Source: Diaporthe sp. PMI_573 (taxonomy: Eukaryota; Ascomycota; Sordariomycetes; Diaporthales; Diaporthaceae). Taken from it: a DNA stretch of 64,000 nt. The position numbers and the translations under genes are program-made. The DNA is taken from contig JAJTUP010000017.1 of NCBI GenBank assembly GCA_021399435.1, forward strand, positions 620,001 to 684,000. Reading direction: 5' to 3'. Shown piece by piece: positions 42,777-54,819 of this stretch; position 1 is the stretch's first letter; each line of letters opens with the position of its first letter. The notes beneath the pieces were generated by a model. That model saw only the letters and a list, made by a program, of their open reading frames with translations. It was not told where the DNA came from and searched no databases.

Positions 42777-44266
42777 GGGGCCTCACCCGACGGAACAGAT
42801 CCAGTCCGGGCCCTTAGGGCTTAGCCTACCGTGCTAAGAATGTTTATCTGGCATCGCCGGCTTTGCCACACACAGAAACGAAGGCATCGCGAGTGACATC
42901 TGACATGTCAAGCCTCATTACCGGCGAACCGAATAGGCCCAGGCCCTACGCCCCACTCTACGGTACTCCGGAAAGTGACCCTCGCATCCATTGATCCACA
43001 TCGATGTACAGATCAGGAATATTGTGGCCCGTCCCGTAAGGGGAACCACTCTTTAAGGAACTAGTGACAGTTCGCCCCGGCAATAAGGTCCCATGCGCGG
43101 CGCTCCGCGGGGCAGCATGCAGTTCCTGCGTGTTTCAGCCCGGATGTCGCTCCCTGTGCCGTATGCACCTCAGCGTGCCAAGGCGCCCGAGTCATTGAAT
43201 AGGCTGAGAAGGTCACCAACCTCATCTTCTCCCTGTTTTACCAAGTGCATTATGTGGTACCGGGTTGCGCGGAGGATCACTTCCAAGCAGGCGCTTTACT
43301 CGATGTGAGTTCGGAGAACTTCCTTCATTATGCGCCCAAGGACTTGAGTGGGCGCACTGGAAATTTCCGCCGCTGCGCCGCGGGGCCGCGGCAGGCGCAT
43401 CCAACTTCGTATTGAGTCTATCGTGACGCCCAATGAACGAAAACCTTACCGTAGCGAGTGTCACTCGACCAAGTCTTCAAAAGCTTGAACAAAACCTGAG
43501 ACAGGCAGGCGTGCTTCTGTTGGCCCGGACATTGCATATCCTCTCGTAAATGTGCTCGTGGTGGATATGTTAGTACAATTGGAGTCCAACAAAGGAATCT
43601 GTCACGGCGCGTCTCCTGAACCGCAGGACGCTTATTCTCTGATGTGAGCGCGAGAAGACTGTCCCGTGCGAGGGCTCGGATACCACAAGGGTGGATTCTC
43701 AAATGCCTGGCGGTGAGGCTTCAATACGATGTACAATAATGAACAGAAATGGATACCTATCACAAGCAGTTTGCATGATCCTAGAACCTTATTTGGCCCC
43801 ATCGCGAAAGAGCCACTCGATATGATACATCATGTAAACCTCCTGACCTAATCAATCCTTGCATTTATTTTGCCGCCATGATCACAGCATCTGTTCACTA
43901 AACCTGAAGAAATGTGGACTGTGGTATGATAGGCATGACTAGTATTAATAGACTCTATGTACATATCGTGTGTCACCAGTTCACATCCTCCACGTAGGAC
44001 ACAACTCAAGGCCGGCCCGCGGAATCAGCTCGTTTTGTGTAGTGAATTTGGGGAAATCAACTTGTAATGACGGTAGTCCTTTGCAGAATATCCTTGCAGT
44101 CAAATTTTGAGTGCCGAGTAGCCAAGGTTTCAGCGTTAGACAGCACCGGCCATGCTATTCCGATCGTAAGGCCCTCTACACACACTTCCATTGCTCCCAC
44201 GATCGCCCCCGACAGCAGTACCCGCTTCCAGCTCATTGTCGGCATGGTCACCCTCCTGATCAGAAT
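42777..44266. other. Intergenic region
   Basis: No supported gene over 1.5 kb; several short frames at 43093-43700 lack homology signals. Confidence 0.4.
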
Positions 44267-44610
44267 TCAATGACTGTTCCTTTTCATGAGGCACATCATA
44301 TCTTCCATACCGACACCAAAAAACCATCGCCCCAAATACAGTATCCCCGACAATGCCCTCAGCGTGACAGGTATCGTGCTCTGGTATATGAATTTGCCGA
44401 CGCAAAAGTTCGTCCCGTAGAACATTCCGAGAGGCACTTGGAAAAGGTTCGCGATGCTGTGTTGATAGCCCAAGATGACGAAGGCCCAGATAGGGATCCA
44501 GATGCAGTAGATCTTGCTGACGGACTCGACGCTGCCCAGCGAGAGTAACAGAGCCAGCGCCACGAACCAGTTGCAGCCGACTCCCCTGAGGAAGTTAACG
44601 CTCCATTGTA
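44267..44610 (-). pseudogene. Truncated formate/nitrite transporter (FNT family)
   Basis: The frame reads WSVNFLRGVGCNWFVALALL, SKIYCIWIPIWAFVILGYQH, SIANLFQVPLGMFYG and IPVTLRALSGILYLG, matching the second half of fungal formate/nitrite channel proteins (the FLRGxGCNW, SKIxxIWxPIxAFVxLGxxHSxANxFxxPLG and IPVTL segments). The N-terminal half, with the first three helices, is absent upstream and no ATG-started frame leads into it; the open frame before W is unrelated. The tail after LYLG is altered (GRWFFGVGMEDMMC). I interpret it as a 3' fragment of a lost gene; an exon with an AG acceptor just upstream (near 44630) belonging to a gene now missing its 5' exons is equivalent. Confidence 0.6.
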
Positions 44611-44680
44611 CATTCACCCTGCCCTGGTGGTGGGAAGGTGTTGACGGCGTCCATGGCGCAAGTCCAGGCCCGAACGGCAC

Positions 44681-46341
44681 ATGTGTATCAAGCTCTTGTC
44701 CACCTCAAAATTGTGAGAATCCAGGATTTGTCTTGTCTTATGTAGGAACGTACTCCTCTAAGCCTTAGCCCAAATTTCCTAGTCGCTCATCGTCGTCCTA
44801 TAATGTATGCCGGTAGACAATGACGCAATCACAGCCTGCGGCGGTAAAGTCTCGAGATCAATGACAGCCAGGATGATTTATGTGCCTTTAATTATGTTCC
44901 AGCCTTCTCTTCAAGGACTAGTGAGAGATTCCAAATTTTGTGTATAGCGATGGTGTTGACCAAAACGCCCCGCGGCACCCATGCCGCGAGCGTCGATTGC
45001 GATGAAGCGGCATAACATGGACTCTCAGTTTCGATATACCTTCAGAGCGCTGACAACTTGATTCCTTTGCGGCAGATGCCATCTCCGGCCACAAAGATGC
45101 TGTGAGACGTGTATCGTCAAAATGACGAATAGATCTGCATCGCGTCGCGGTGGGTCAACAACAAGTGGAGGTTTGCATCCGACCCTGCCGATTCCAATCA
45201 AGGGAACTACATGCCCACCTGAATCCAGTTCTCACTCTTCCTGTAGTTCGGCATTCGCCCGAACAGATTGGTCCGAAACGCGAACTGAATTCGTTCGTAC
45301 GCTCATATGCTCATACGCTCACAACTTAGAGTGCTCATCGTGTCTAAAGTTGCTAATCGACCCCGACTCCAGCTATGCATCGCAATCAGAAGTAGGCGCA
45401 TATCGTCGAAATCTAGAAGGCATCGAGCTTGACACCGGGCTAGACTAGCCTCCATAACCCCAATTTGGCATGGCGCCGTGAGGGAGCAGCCTCGTCGTGA
45501 CTTCAAGGCTTCACTAGTACTGAAACAAATGCTTTACAGGCAGGTTTGTGCGAAAGGATCGGCCGGGTCCTCAAGCGTAGCAGACGGAGGCTAGCTAGTA
45601 CCTACAGCAGAGCCCGGAAATATCATTTCTTGGAAAATAAATGGAAAATATTAGGCTTCTAGTTTAGTATTGAAGGTTGTTGGCTTTGCACTTCTCATAC
45701 AAGAACCAAAGACCCGATGCTGCAAATTTGACAAACCCTTCTACGCGAAACCCGAAGAGGCTCATGATCCAGAACACTCCAGACCTAATCCGACGTCTAA
45801 CATTCAGTGACCTGGTTCTCTTTTCACGTGCGTGAAACAACTATGACACTCTCTATTTGCAGCACGGACCATCGCGTTCGGTTTAAAATACTGCGTTGGT
45901 GGAAATTACATCGGCGGGGCCATTCGCCAACGCGGGTCAATGCAACGCCTAGGAAATACACGATACCAAACTGGTGATGTTGATGCACCAAAAAAAGGCA
46001 AATCGCAGATGTACAAGAAGGAGCCGGCGAAGATATCTACACTTGAAGATGCCAGAGAGTATACGTTACAAACAGGACTCTTTGTCAATGCGAAAGTCAC
46101 CAGTGGGACGGTCCAAAACTCACAACCACTCACAGCATCACTTACGGCTCCCGTCGGTTGCGACAGTCCGGCGACGTCTTCGCGGCCCTCCTCCTGAAAT
46201 TCGGACGACGGGCAATCGGCAAATTCACGTCGAAGCACGTCATGCAACCACATCGACACGCCGTGCGAGTCTTTTCCACACGCAATCATGTAATAGAAGC
46301 TATCTTATTGTTGGAGCTAGAAATATACGTCGCAGCTTTGG
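44681..46341. other. Intergenic region
   Basis: No supported gene. Frames at 45122-45448 (plus) and 45906-46289 (minus) begin with ATG or a near-ATG codon but show no domain. Confidence 0.4.
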
Positions 46342-49300
46342 CTACTTGTCTAAAGCCTGAGACTGGCACTGTGTAGAAGTTAGCACACATCCTGTCACAT
46401 GGCTTTTTGAGTGGAACAGACTCACCATCTGATAATACAGCCCACGTTTGCCTACCAAGCTCGCATGGCTTCCCTTCTCCACCACGACGCCATCGTTCAT
46501 TACGAAAATGACATCCGCATTCTGAACAGTGGCTAGCCGATGTGCGACCATGAGAATCGTCCTGTTCCCTCTCTCGGAATCAAACACTTCCTGGATCTTG
46601 CGCTCTGTCTCGCTGTCCAAGCTGCTGGTTGCTTCATCTAGAAGCAAAACACTAGGGTTGCGGACCAGGGCGCGTGCGATGGAAATGCGCTGCTTCTGGC
46701 CCCCTGACAGTGCAACACCGGCGGTGCCTATGTCGGTCTCGTAGCCCTCTGGCAGAGAGACAACGAAATCATGAATTCCGGCAGCGCGGGCAGCCACGTG
46801 CACGCGCTCCTCGTCATCCATCTCGTCTTCGTGGCTTTGCTCGCGTCGACTGACCCCAAGCATGATGTTCTCGCGGACAGAGCCACTGAAAAGACAAGGC
46901 TCCTGCGCCACAAGTGACAAACTTGACCGGTAGGAGGCCAGGTCCAGTTGATCAATCGATCTTCCATTGTACCGCACGTCTCCGGACTGGGCTCTGTAGA
47001 ATCGCTCAATGAGCGAGATGACTGTGGTCTTACCTGACCCGGACGATCCCACGATCGCTGCTACCTCACCTTTTCTGACCTGGAGATCCAGGCCCTTCAG
47101 AACCGCGATATCTGGCCTTGTCGGGTAGCTGAACCAGACATTCCGGAAGTCGAGCGCGATGCCTTTCTCTGACTCATCGCTATATTCATTGCTGTTGCTG
47201 ATCCCGTCAACTGTCGAGAACTCATCATCGTCGTGGTCTTCTCGGGCTGCCAGTACACGGTCGGCCGCGGATGTAGCTGCGGCAATATCTACACGAGATC
47301 GAATATTAGGGGTTGAAATCTGATGGAATAACAGGAGAAGTCTTACTTGGCCCAAAGCTCAGCCATGCTCCTGTTGCTAGAGCGCCCTGAGTGAAGCGAT
47401 GTCAGTGTGGAACCACTTCGTGGTTTAGACAGCACGAAACTTACTTGTACAACGGCATTATAAACAAGGACTGGAAAGGTCAGCAGCTGGGCACGAGTGG
47501 ATGGAATGGACTTGCTTACTGTATTGAAACGGGGTATACTCGTGGGTTGCCAAAAGGCGCGTCCCCAGCCTGGATTCACATTCGTCAACTTATGCAAACC
47601 ATGACGGTCTATAAGTAGCTTCACTCACCAAAGAACGAACGCCATGCACAACAGCACGATGCTGTCGCTGAATGAGAACAGCCATATAGACAGAACACCC
47701 TCCCGAAAAGAATCCTTTACATGCTTCCGGAGCACATCGTCGTAGCGCTTGCAGACGCTCTCCTCCATCGTCAGGCTCGAAACGGTGCGCATGGCCGCTA
47801 TGCTCTCAGCCGCGAACGCGGCACTCTCTGCGAACACGACGGCTCCCATTGCGTCCAGCTTCCGCTCGTGGCGGATGCGATACACGGTGGCAAAAAGAAT
47901 AACAGGCATCGAAGTGCCGAACGCTGCGAGTGCCAGCTTCCACCCGAATGCCAGGGATATGGCTACGCACCCCAGCACGTTGATGAGTGAGACAAGCATG
48001 GCTGCCATGTTGGCTCCTAGTAGCTGTTGGAGATGGAAGGGGTCTGCTGCGAGACGGCCTACCAGGGCTCCTATTGAGTTCTCCTGGCTGTCATCGAAGA
48101 ACGACATTGGTTTGCTCAGGATATTGCCAAAGTATTCCTTACGGTATGCACGGGTGATGGCCTATAGGATGGACGTTAGTGATGGTTAATGACTTTAGTA
48201 CAATTTTGATGCAGCCATGGACAGATTTCATCAAGATCAGACAGTCTTCACGCAAGGAGCAATAGAATAAAATACTTACGAAACCAACAGAGGTGGTTGA
48301 CCAGACGAGCACCAGGTGGCTCAGGCCTGCAGCAACTCCGAGATAAACGAAAATGGCACACCAGTAGTTGGTGAGGGTTGATAAGCTATATCCCCACAGT
48401 GAGAACAAGGATATAAGTTTGGCGAAGAGAAAGGCCTGAAACGGTGTGCTTGCTGTAGTCGTTGGCACAGTCAGTCCCGATCACATATTGACGAATGCAT
48501 ACTCAAGGTAATGGTGCCAGAACAAAAATGTGGGGGGGGGGGGTTACTTACAGCCAGCGCCGATTGCTGCCAGTGCAACCAAGGTGTATGGTATCCACCG
48601 GGCTCGCTGCTCGTACAGCAACGTGCCGAAGCTGCCAAGGCGACTATCCTCGGGCTTCTGAATCACGATCGGCCTTGATCCCTCTTCGATGTCTGCATCT
48701 CCGAGAAGTGTGCCTTCTGAGCCGTCGTCATCACTAAAGTCGTCGCCCAGCTCGCTCTGCGACTCTTGTTTCAACCGCAGCCCTCGGCCGTTAGTTTTCT
48801 CCTCAAAATAAGACGCATCGGCAACATCATCGAGCTGCTCTACTGATGAGGAAATAACGGCCCTATCTTCGGTGACAATACTCTCCCCTGGCACAACGTC
48901 CCCCGTGTTGACAGATTGAGTTGTCGCAAGAACGTGATATGGCCCACCAGCATGACTCATCAGGTCTTCATGGTTTCCTTGTTGGACGACGCGGCCACCG
49001 CGCAGAACCACGATGTTGTCAGCTTTCCGGATAGTTGCAAGTCGGTGTGCTATCACTATGGTGGTGCGGCCATGGCTTGCGCGATCCAGTGCTGCCTGCA
49101 CTATCTGCTCGCTGTGGACGTCGATTGCGGATGTTGCCTCGTCAAGTATCAGGATCTTGGGCTGCTTGACGATGGCGCGTGCAATCGCGATACGCTGGCG
49201 TTGGCCGCCGCTCAGTTTGAGGCCAGATTGGCCAACCATGGTATCGTATCCCTGAGGTAATGTTATAAGTAAGTCATCGATGATAGACGCCTTGATCAAA

Positions 49301-51451
49301 GAGGGGTGACATACGTCTGGAAGTCGTGAGATGAACTCGTCTGCAAAGGCATCTTGGCACGCAGCTCGGATCATCATGGCTTTTTTGTGATCACTTGAAT
49401 CTTCCCACTGAGTTCCAATCAGGCCATATTCGACATTCTTAAAGATGGTTGTGTTGAATAGAATGTTGTCCTGTTGGACAAGACCAATCTGATTGCGCCA
49501 CCACTTAATGTCAAGCTCAGAGAGCAGTCGTTTACCAATGGCGACGATCCCGTGTCGGAACCACAGGACCTGGAACAAAGTTAGTTTTCGGAGTTGGCAA
49601 GGACAACCTTCGTAAGAGGACGAGTTAGGATGATTGGCTTACTGTAGGATTGGAGAAGGGACCCCCATTGAACTCGTACCATCGCTGTAGAATACCAACG
49701 ATAGTACTCTTTCCAGAGCCGGACGGACCGACGATGGCAGTGACTTTACCAGCTGGAAACCGAAGACATAGGTCATCCAAGACCTTGACATCGGGTCTGG
49801 ATGCATACGTAAAATGGACGTTGTGCAGGACAAGGTCCTCAGCACCGGCGTCTCCGATTACATCTGTACCGTATGTGGTCTCGGGTGCATCGATGATGGT
49901 GTGGAAAATTGCGCATGCCTCTGCAGCTTGCGACGCCGCCGTCAATGGACCTGTAATCTGGCCCACTGATGAGGCGATGGTCATCACACAGAGGAGAACC
50001 CTTGGTGATTTCAGTTAACTGAAATGATTGTGGACTTGAGTAGGAGTGTTTAACATACACTATCACCGATTGAGGGCCACTTGCGCCGAGAAGCTGATAT
50101 TGATACATTTGAAGAGCCACCCAAAAGGCGAAGGCGAACGTGCTGTATTGAGATGTGGCCAATTAGCATGAAGCTCATAATGTGAACCGGGACCCCGACT
50201 GCAGGCCCGCGAAGTTGGTCTTACATATTGATGATCAAGTAGACTTGAACGGTCCGCAGTTAGCAGGTTTTTTGAGCCAGAAGAGAATATGGAGATATTA
50301 ATACGGCCAATATATGAGAAAGTACTTACTTAGTCCGTGCTGTAGACCTAGCAAACATGCCATTTGAGCGCCAATTCGTCGAGTCTTATCGACCACCTCT
50401 GAGTACCGATCCATCAATTTTGATTCTGCTCCACAGGCGACAAGCATCTTGATCGAGGTCAGTGCATCAGTAGCGACGGAAGCAGACTGGATATCAGTAT
50501 TCTGTATATCAGCCATCTTCGTGACCACAGCACCGGTGGCAAACGTATAAACGAACACCACCAGGACCAAGCCCAAACCAACAACTATGGTGAGGGCCCA
50601 GTCAAAGACGAGTGACAGTATCATACCCGTCACCACTACTGACAGACTGGAGCAAAGATGGCCCATCCTCTCGGAGATGCCGGCCTGCAGAGAGTTGGCC
50701 GTCATGGTGACGATGGCTGCTGTTTGCCCTGGAGGGATCATATCCAGGGTCGAAATGGGAAGATGAAAGAGAGCTTTGAGGTAGGCGAGTCTGATGGCGG
50801 ACGATATCCGTAGACTCGTTGTCCGGAAACCAAGCTTGTCCAGAGTGTCAGCGGACGTTGCCATGTACAGCTCGTGCGGTTGGGTATAGCTACTTACATT
50901 CGAGATGTACAGGAGACACACCTTGGCGACGAAGATGTAGACAATGTACAGACTTTGCATGGAGTGTAAGCGAAGTTGTTTCTATATAAATGGTAAAGGA
51001 TTTTTGATCGCCACTTACACATATTTGTTGACGGTTCGGGTGAAAACCGCTTCAGTCTCATCGGCACCCTGGCGGAAGAAGCCCGTGAACTCCTCCGTCA
51101 ATTTGCCTGCATGAACCCGTGTAAGCAGTCATATGTCTAAATCTCATTGTGAAAATGAGGCTGAGTGCATAGCGTCCCAATCATACCGAAAAGAAGGAAT
51201 AGTAATGGCATAGACAATCCCGACAGGGCGGCAGCCGCCATCGACAGCAGCAACACAAATTTGTCCCAAGTTGTCGCATACGAGAAAATTCTCTATCAAG
51301 GTCAGCTGAGGGACGTTGGGGCTAAGGCACAGGATGCTCAACTTACAGCAAAGTTGAAAGCAGATGTCATGTGTTTCTGCTGGATAGTGATTCCAAAGAT
51401 GCGGGTCTCTGCCGGCGCTGCGACGGCCGCGGTTGGCGCATTGGAAGTCAT
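46342..51451 (-). CDS. ABCB-type multidrug/metabolite exporter (full transporter)
   Basis: I resolve 17 exons on the minus strand: 51451-51347, 51292-51187, 51106-51019, 50952-50898, 50834-50330, 50243-50225, 50142-50059, 50000-49643, 49569-49315, 49251-48552, 48452-48280, 48161-47629, 47569-47520, 47470-47445, 47386-47347, 47288-46426, 46368-46342. Phases all agree and give 1328 aa. Layout TMD1-NBD1-TMD2-NBD2. NBD1: Walker A GPSGSGKST (about residue 409), signature LSGGQRQR (about 537), Walker B ILILDEATSAID. NBD2: GSSGSGKTT (about 1110), LSGGQKQR (about 1225), VLLLDEATSSLD; both ATP sites look catalytic. An acidic linker (GDDFSDDDGSEG) joins the halves. Such P-glycoprotein-like pumps export hydrophobic compounds at the plasma membrane. 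Proximity to the FSH hydrolase and PKS suggests product export or self-protection (inference). Exon 6 is only 19 nt. Confidence 0.88.
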
Positions 51452-52684
51452 GATGGCTTCAATTCACCACGCGGCTATTAGCGATGCAAGTCCACATCAG
51501 ACGTTCCTCAGTCACTCAGAGCCCGATGCAGTGATAGTTCTTGCTTCGTTCAATTGCAGTCACGGTATGCACAAAGGTGAGCGGCACTTGTGTCGTGGCA
51601 AACAAGACAGGCTGTGCTCAGCGTGCTCAAACCGGACCACGGCGCAACCCGTTTTGGCTGGCGAGGCAGATTCAACCGGTGAGGCAGAGTAAGGCACACA
51701 CACACACCCACTTCCCCAAGCGCCGAACATGTCAATGCTACAGTATCTGTTATTGACAGGTGCCATAGCGATCGTCTGATGTTTGGCCCTGATCCCGGAG
51801 ACGCATCCGAAACCATGCCAGATGCTGGGTGGATTCCAGGGGCGGAACTAGGGGGAGGTGGCTGTTTGTTTCGTGATTTGTTTTTCTGCTGCCGCCCCTT
51901 CGTGAACGAGTAGCGGCCCGTGGGGAAGGTCGCGCTCGAACTCTGGTGTCAGTTGATGAAACGTGGCGAACGGGCCTCGTGTCCTTAGGCGTCTTGCCAG
52001 CCAGTCTCGCTTTCGGCACTCGTCTGCCCAAGAATCGTAATCGTATTGAAGCATTTTTCAATTTGGAAAAGCAAATTTCTTTTTCAGGCATGCGATACGA
52101 AGCGCCACACATGTAACATGCTGAGCCACTTTGTGAATGTTGGGTAAAACGAAAGGACCGCCGTTGGGCCCAGATATGGCGTGCCGAAAAAGAAGCTGTG
52201 AACAGTGTGTTTTGGGATGCGATAGGCTCTCGGATACAACAACAGTCAGCATCGTCTGGGCGTGAAATTGTGGGCAAGGATCTCGGCAACAGGCAACTAC
52301 TATATTTTGCACAAATGAAGTTGTCGAAATAGAGTTGATCGCCTGGTGATCATATTCTCCACTTCCGAAGATAAACCTTCACCAATCAAGACCCCGGCTC
52401 CCATCCAATTAGGGAAAGTGGTCTTGATTCATTTCCAGGGCACCGGCTCCACCTGCGGTAACACGAATCGTGACCATATGGAGGTGAGACAAAAGAATAA
52501 TCAAAGATGCTTTTTCGAAGCCAAATACGAATGCATTCACACGTGTGACGCCACATATCTCAGCCCTGTACAGAGTCGCTGGTGCCATAATTAATATAAT
52601 TCCCGCATGTTATATATGTACAGTATATGATGGCGGATATCTAATTATCATCTAGATTCTGAAAGAAGAAAAGTATGCGATTGG
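51452..52684. other. Intergenic region between transporter and FSH hydrolase
   Basis: No supported gene; it contains the transporter promoter and the 3' flank of the hydrolase. A 29-codon ATG frame at 52176-52265 (plus) reads like the start of a Zn2Cys6 regulator but is too short to call. A 179-codon minus-strand frame (51750-52289) lacks an ATG and any domain. Confidence 0.4.
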
Positions 52685-53671
52685 TCAGAGTAGGACGCCC
52701 CCATCCCTCATCTCTTCGATAGCCTCTCGCACAATGTCCCCAATCTCTTTGTTCGTCTCCCTGTCGCGAGGGAGAGTGTGTCCTTTCGCATGGTCGAAAA
52801 GATAGGCGGTGTCGGCGTCACAGACGTTGTACAAGGCCATGGAACCATCAATGTACGGGTCCAGAGAGCCCACTGCAGCAGTGGTCAGTCTAATTCAAGT
52901 AATGCTGTAATTAGACAGGTATTCGTGGAAACTTACCAATGTGCAAAGTTGGAATGTCTATCCTGTTTTCACTTTCGTCCGATAACACCAGGTGATGCGT
53001 GATCGGATCGACAGGTGGCCATCCAGCGAAGAAAATCGCGTACTTGAACATTGGCTCGATTCCAACTTTTCGGAATAACCTCTGCTCATGAAGAAGCATC
53101 GTCGCAGCAACAGTCGCACCTTCTGAGTAGCCTATGATGCCATCAAAGGGGCCATGTTTAGCCATTACTTCGGTGAGGTACTTGATTGCGCGGTCGGTGC
53201 TCTTGTGGGACGTTGCGAGTCCCTCGCGCATCAGTTCTCGCATCGTGTCCTCGGGGGTCTCGCACCACGACGGAAATTCGCGGATTCTGGAGAGAACGTC
53301 GTCTTTCTTAGCCTTCTTGATGATCCGAGGGGCGTCTGGCTTCTCATCCGGCTCAATGAATCTGTAATATGGTGGGTGGCCGAAATAGTCTTCGAAGCCG
53401 GCAGGTGGAACTGCCTTACATGGGCCGTGGCAGAAGTAGAATGAGGCGGTGCCATCATCGGTAAGTTCTTTCAGGAAGGGAGCTGTTCGGCAATGCCATC
53501 GATTGTCAGAGATGAAGTCTTTCCATGGGGACTGTCGAATGCATGCTGTCATACCTAGCTGGACTTGGAATTTCTGGAGATTACATCAGCACGAGATTTT
53601 CCAATGTCTCTTGAACGGAATGAACTTACATCAGCGCTACCATATGCGCCAGGCAGACAAAGAAACCTCAT
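52685..53671 (-). CDS. FSH1/LovG-type serine hydrolase
   Basis: Four exons: 53671-53630, 53573-53555 (19 nt), 53482-52937, 52872-52685; introns of 56, 72 and 64 nt with GTAAGT/GTATGA donors and CAG acceptors. Product 264 aa. The N-terminus MRFLCLPGAYGSAD followed by KFQVQLAPFLKEL is the FSH1-family opening. Catalytic landmarks: nucleophile in FDGIIGYSEGATVAA, acid probably in VGSLDPYID, His in FDHAKGHTLPRD. The 72-nt intron is a multiple of three and open, so unspliced reading is possible, but splicing gives the family sequence. FSH1-family members such as LovG act as thioesterases that release polyketides from synthases lacking a release domain. This gene is divergent from the PKS, sharing a 1.15-kb promoter region, which fits co-regulation and that role (inference). 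Confidence 0.85.
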
Positions 53672-54819
53672 CTTGAATCCACGAAATGGAGTCGTATCTT
53701 GAGTAAGTGATGAAAACGCTCCGTACTAGTCCGCGCCAGCGCTGTGTTTATAGGGTGCAGAAAGCAAACATTAAGCAAGCTGGAACCATGCGATTGAGAG
53801 GCTCTGAATAAGGGGATCACGCAGCTTCTATCAATGCCAGTCTTCGAGACCGGCCGGAATCATATCAAGGCATCCGTGGAGTCTTGTGCCCCTGGGAATC
53901 AATCTCTCCACCATCTGAAATTAAGCATACTGCACAACTAACATCTCAGGATCTCACCCGAAGACACCTGTCCAATCAACCCATTGGACAGAGCAAGTCC
54001 CACGGGCAATCGCATTCGGCTTGTGCAACAATGCAACACTGGTGCTGCAGTCCCCGAGACAATTCATCTGAGCGACAAATCTCACGTCTAAGCCATTCTT
54101 CTAGGCCGATTTTACATTGATGCCCCTGACCCGCCCCCCGGCTTAGCATAGCCCCGGTGGTTCCAGCTTGGGCCGCGCCCGGCCCGTGGCTGAACATCAC
54201 CCAACACCAATCGAAACTCTTGGCGTTTGTTTGGATGATCGCTTGACTGTTTGCGCGTCAGACCAGTACAAGATGAAAGGTGACAATCACAGTGTCATGT
54301 AAACGTTATCCCCGCCAGACTGCCTGATAAACTCCCGGGATCTAGAGGATCGCTGCATGGACGCCACAGTGTTCGATACACACAGACAGCCGGCTCCTCG
54401 ATTCAAAGGGACGCTTCGACTTCCTGGTTAGTATTAGCGCCTGGCCCCTAATATAGACCGTACTCTAGAACACTAGGAAACATGGGAAGAACAACACAGG
54501 GAACGGGATCTGAGGCCGTGTATTGGCGGGAACGTTGCCAGTGGCAGTGGCGAGAAGGAGTGGATCCCAATTTGATACTCTCCCGAGCCTCCTTAGGTCA
54601 AACCTTGCAAGACTCGAGAGGATGACCGGTGCAGACGGGCAATTCACGGGCGAAGCAAGACTAACTTTTGTGCATCGATTGTGCGCTCATATCTCATATC
54701 TGAGAACTCTCATTCACCGTCATTTCACCTCGATCTACAAAGTTGCCATTCCTCGTTTTTCTCATACATGTAGACAATGCTGGTTCTGCGTCGACTAATA
54801 CAGTAATTGCGAGCTCATC
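53672..54819. promoter_or_regulatory. Bidirectional promoter region of FSH hydrolase and PKS
   Basis: No gene is seen in these 1148 bp between divergent starts. A palindromic CCGGCCGG occurs near 53853, the kind of CGG-containing element that Zn2Cys6 regulators bind, but one site is not evidence of use. Shared control is inferred from layout only. Confidence 0.35.

Noticed and set aside
45906..46289. 127-codon minus-strand frame considered as the missing N-terminal half of the FNT transporter
   Set aside because: Its hydrophobic stretches do not follow the FNT N-terminal pattern and it is 1.3 kb away with no joining splice sites that I can support.
51750..52289. 179-codon minus-strand frame upstream of the ABC gene
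   Set aside because: Starts at TTG, has no domain and is Arg/Ser-rich as expected of a shadow frame.
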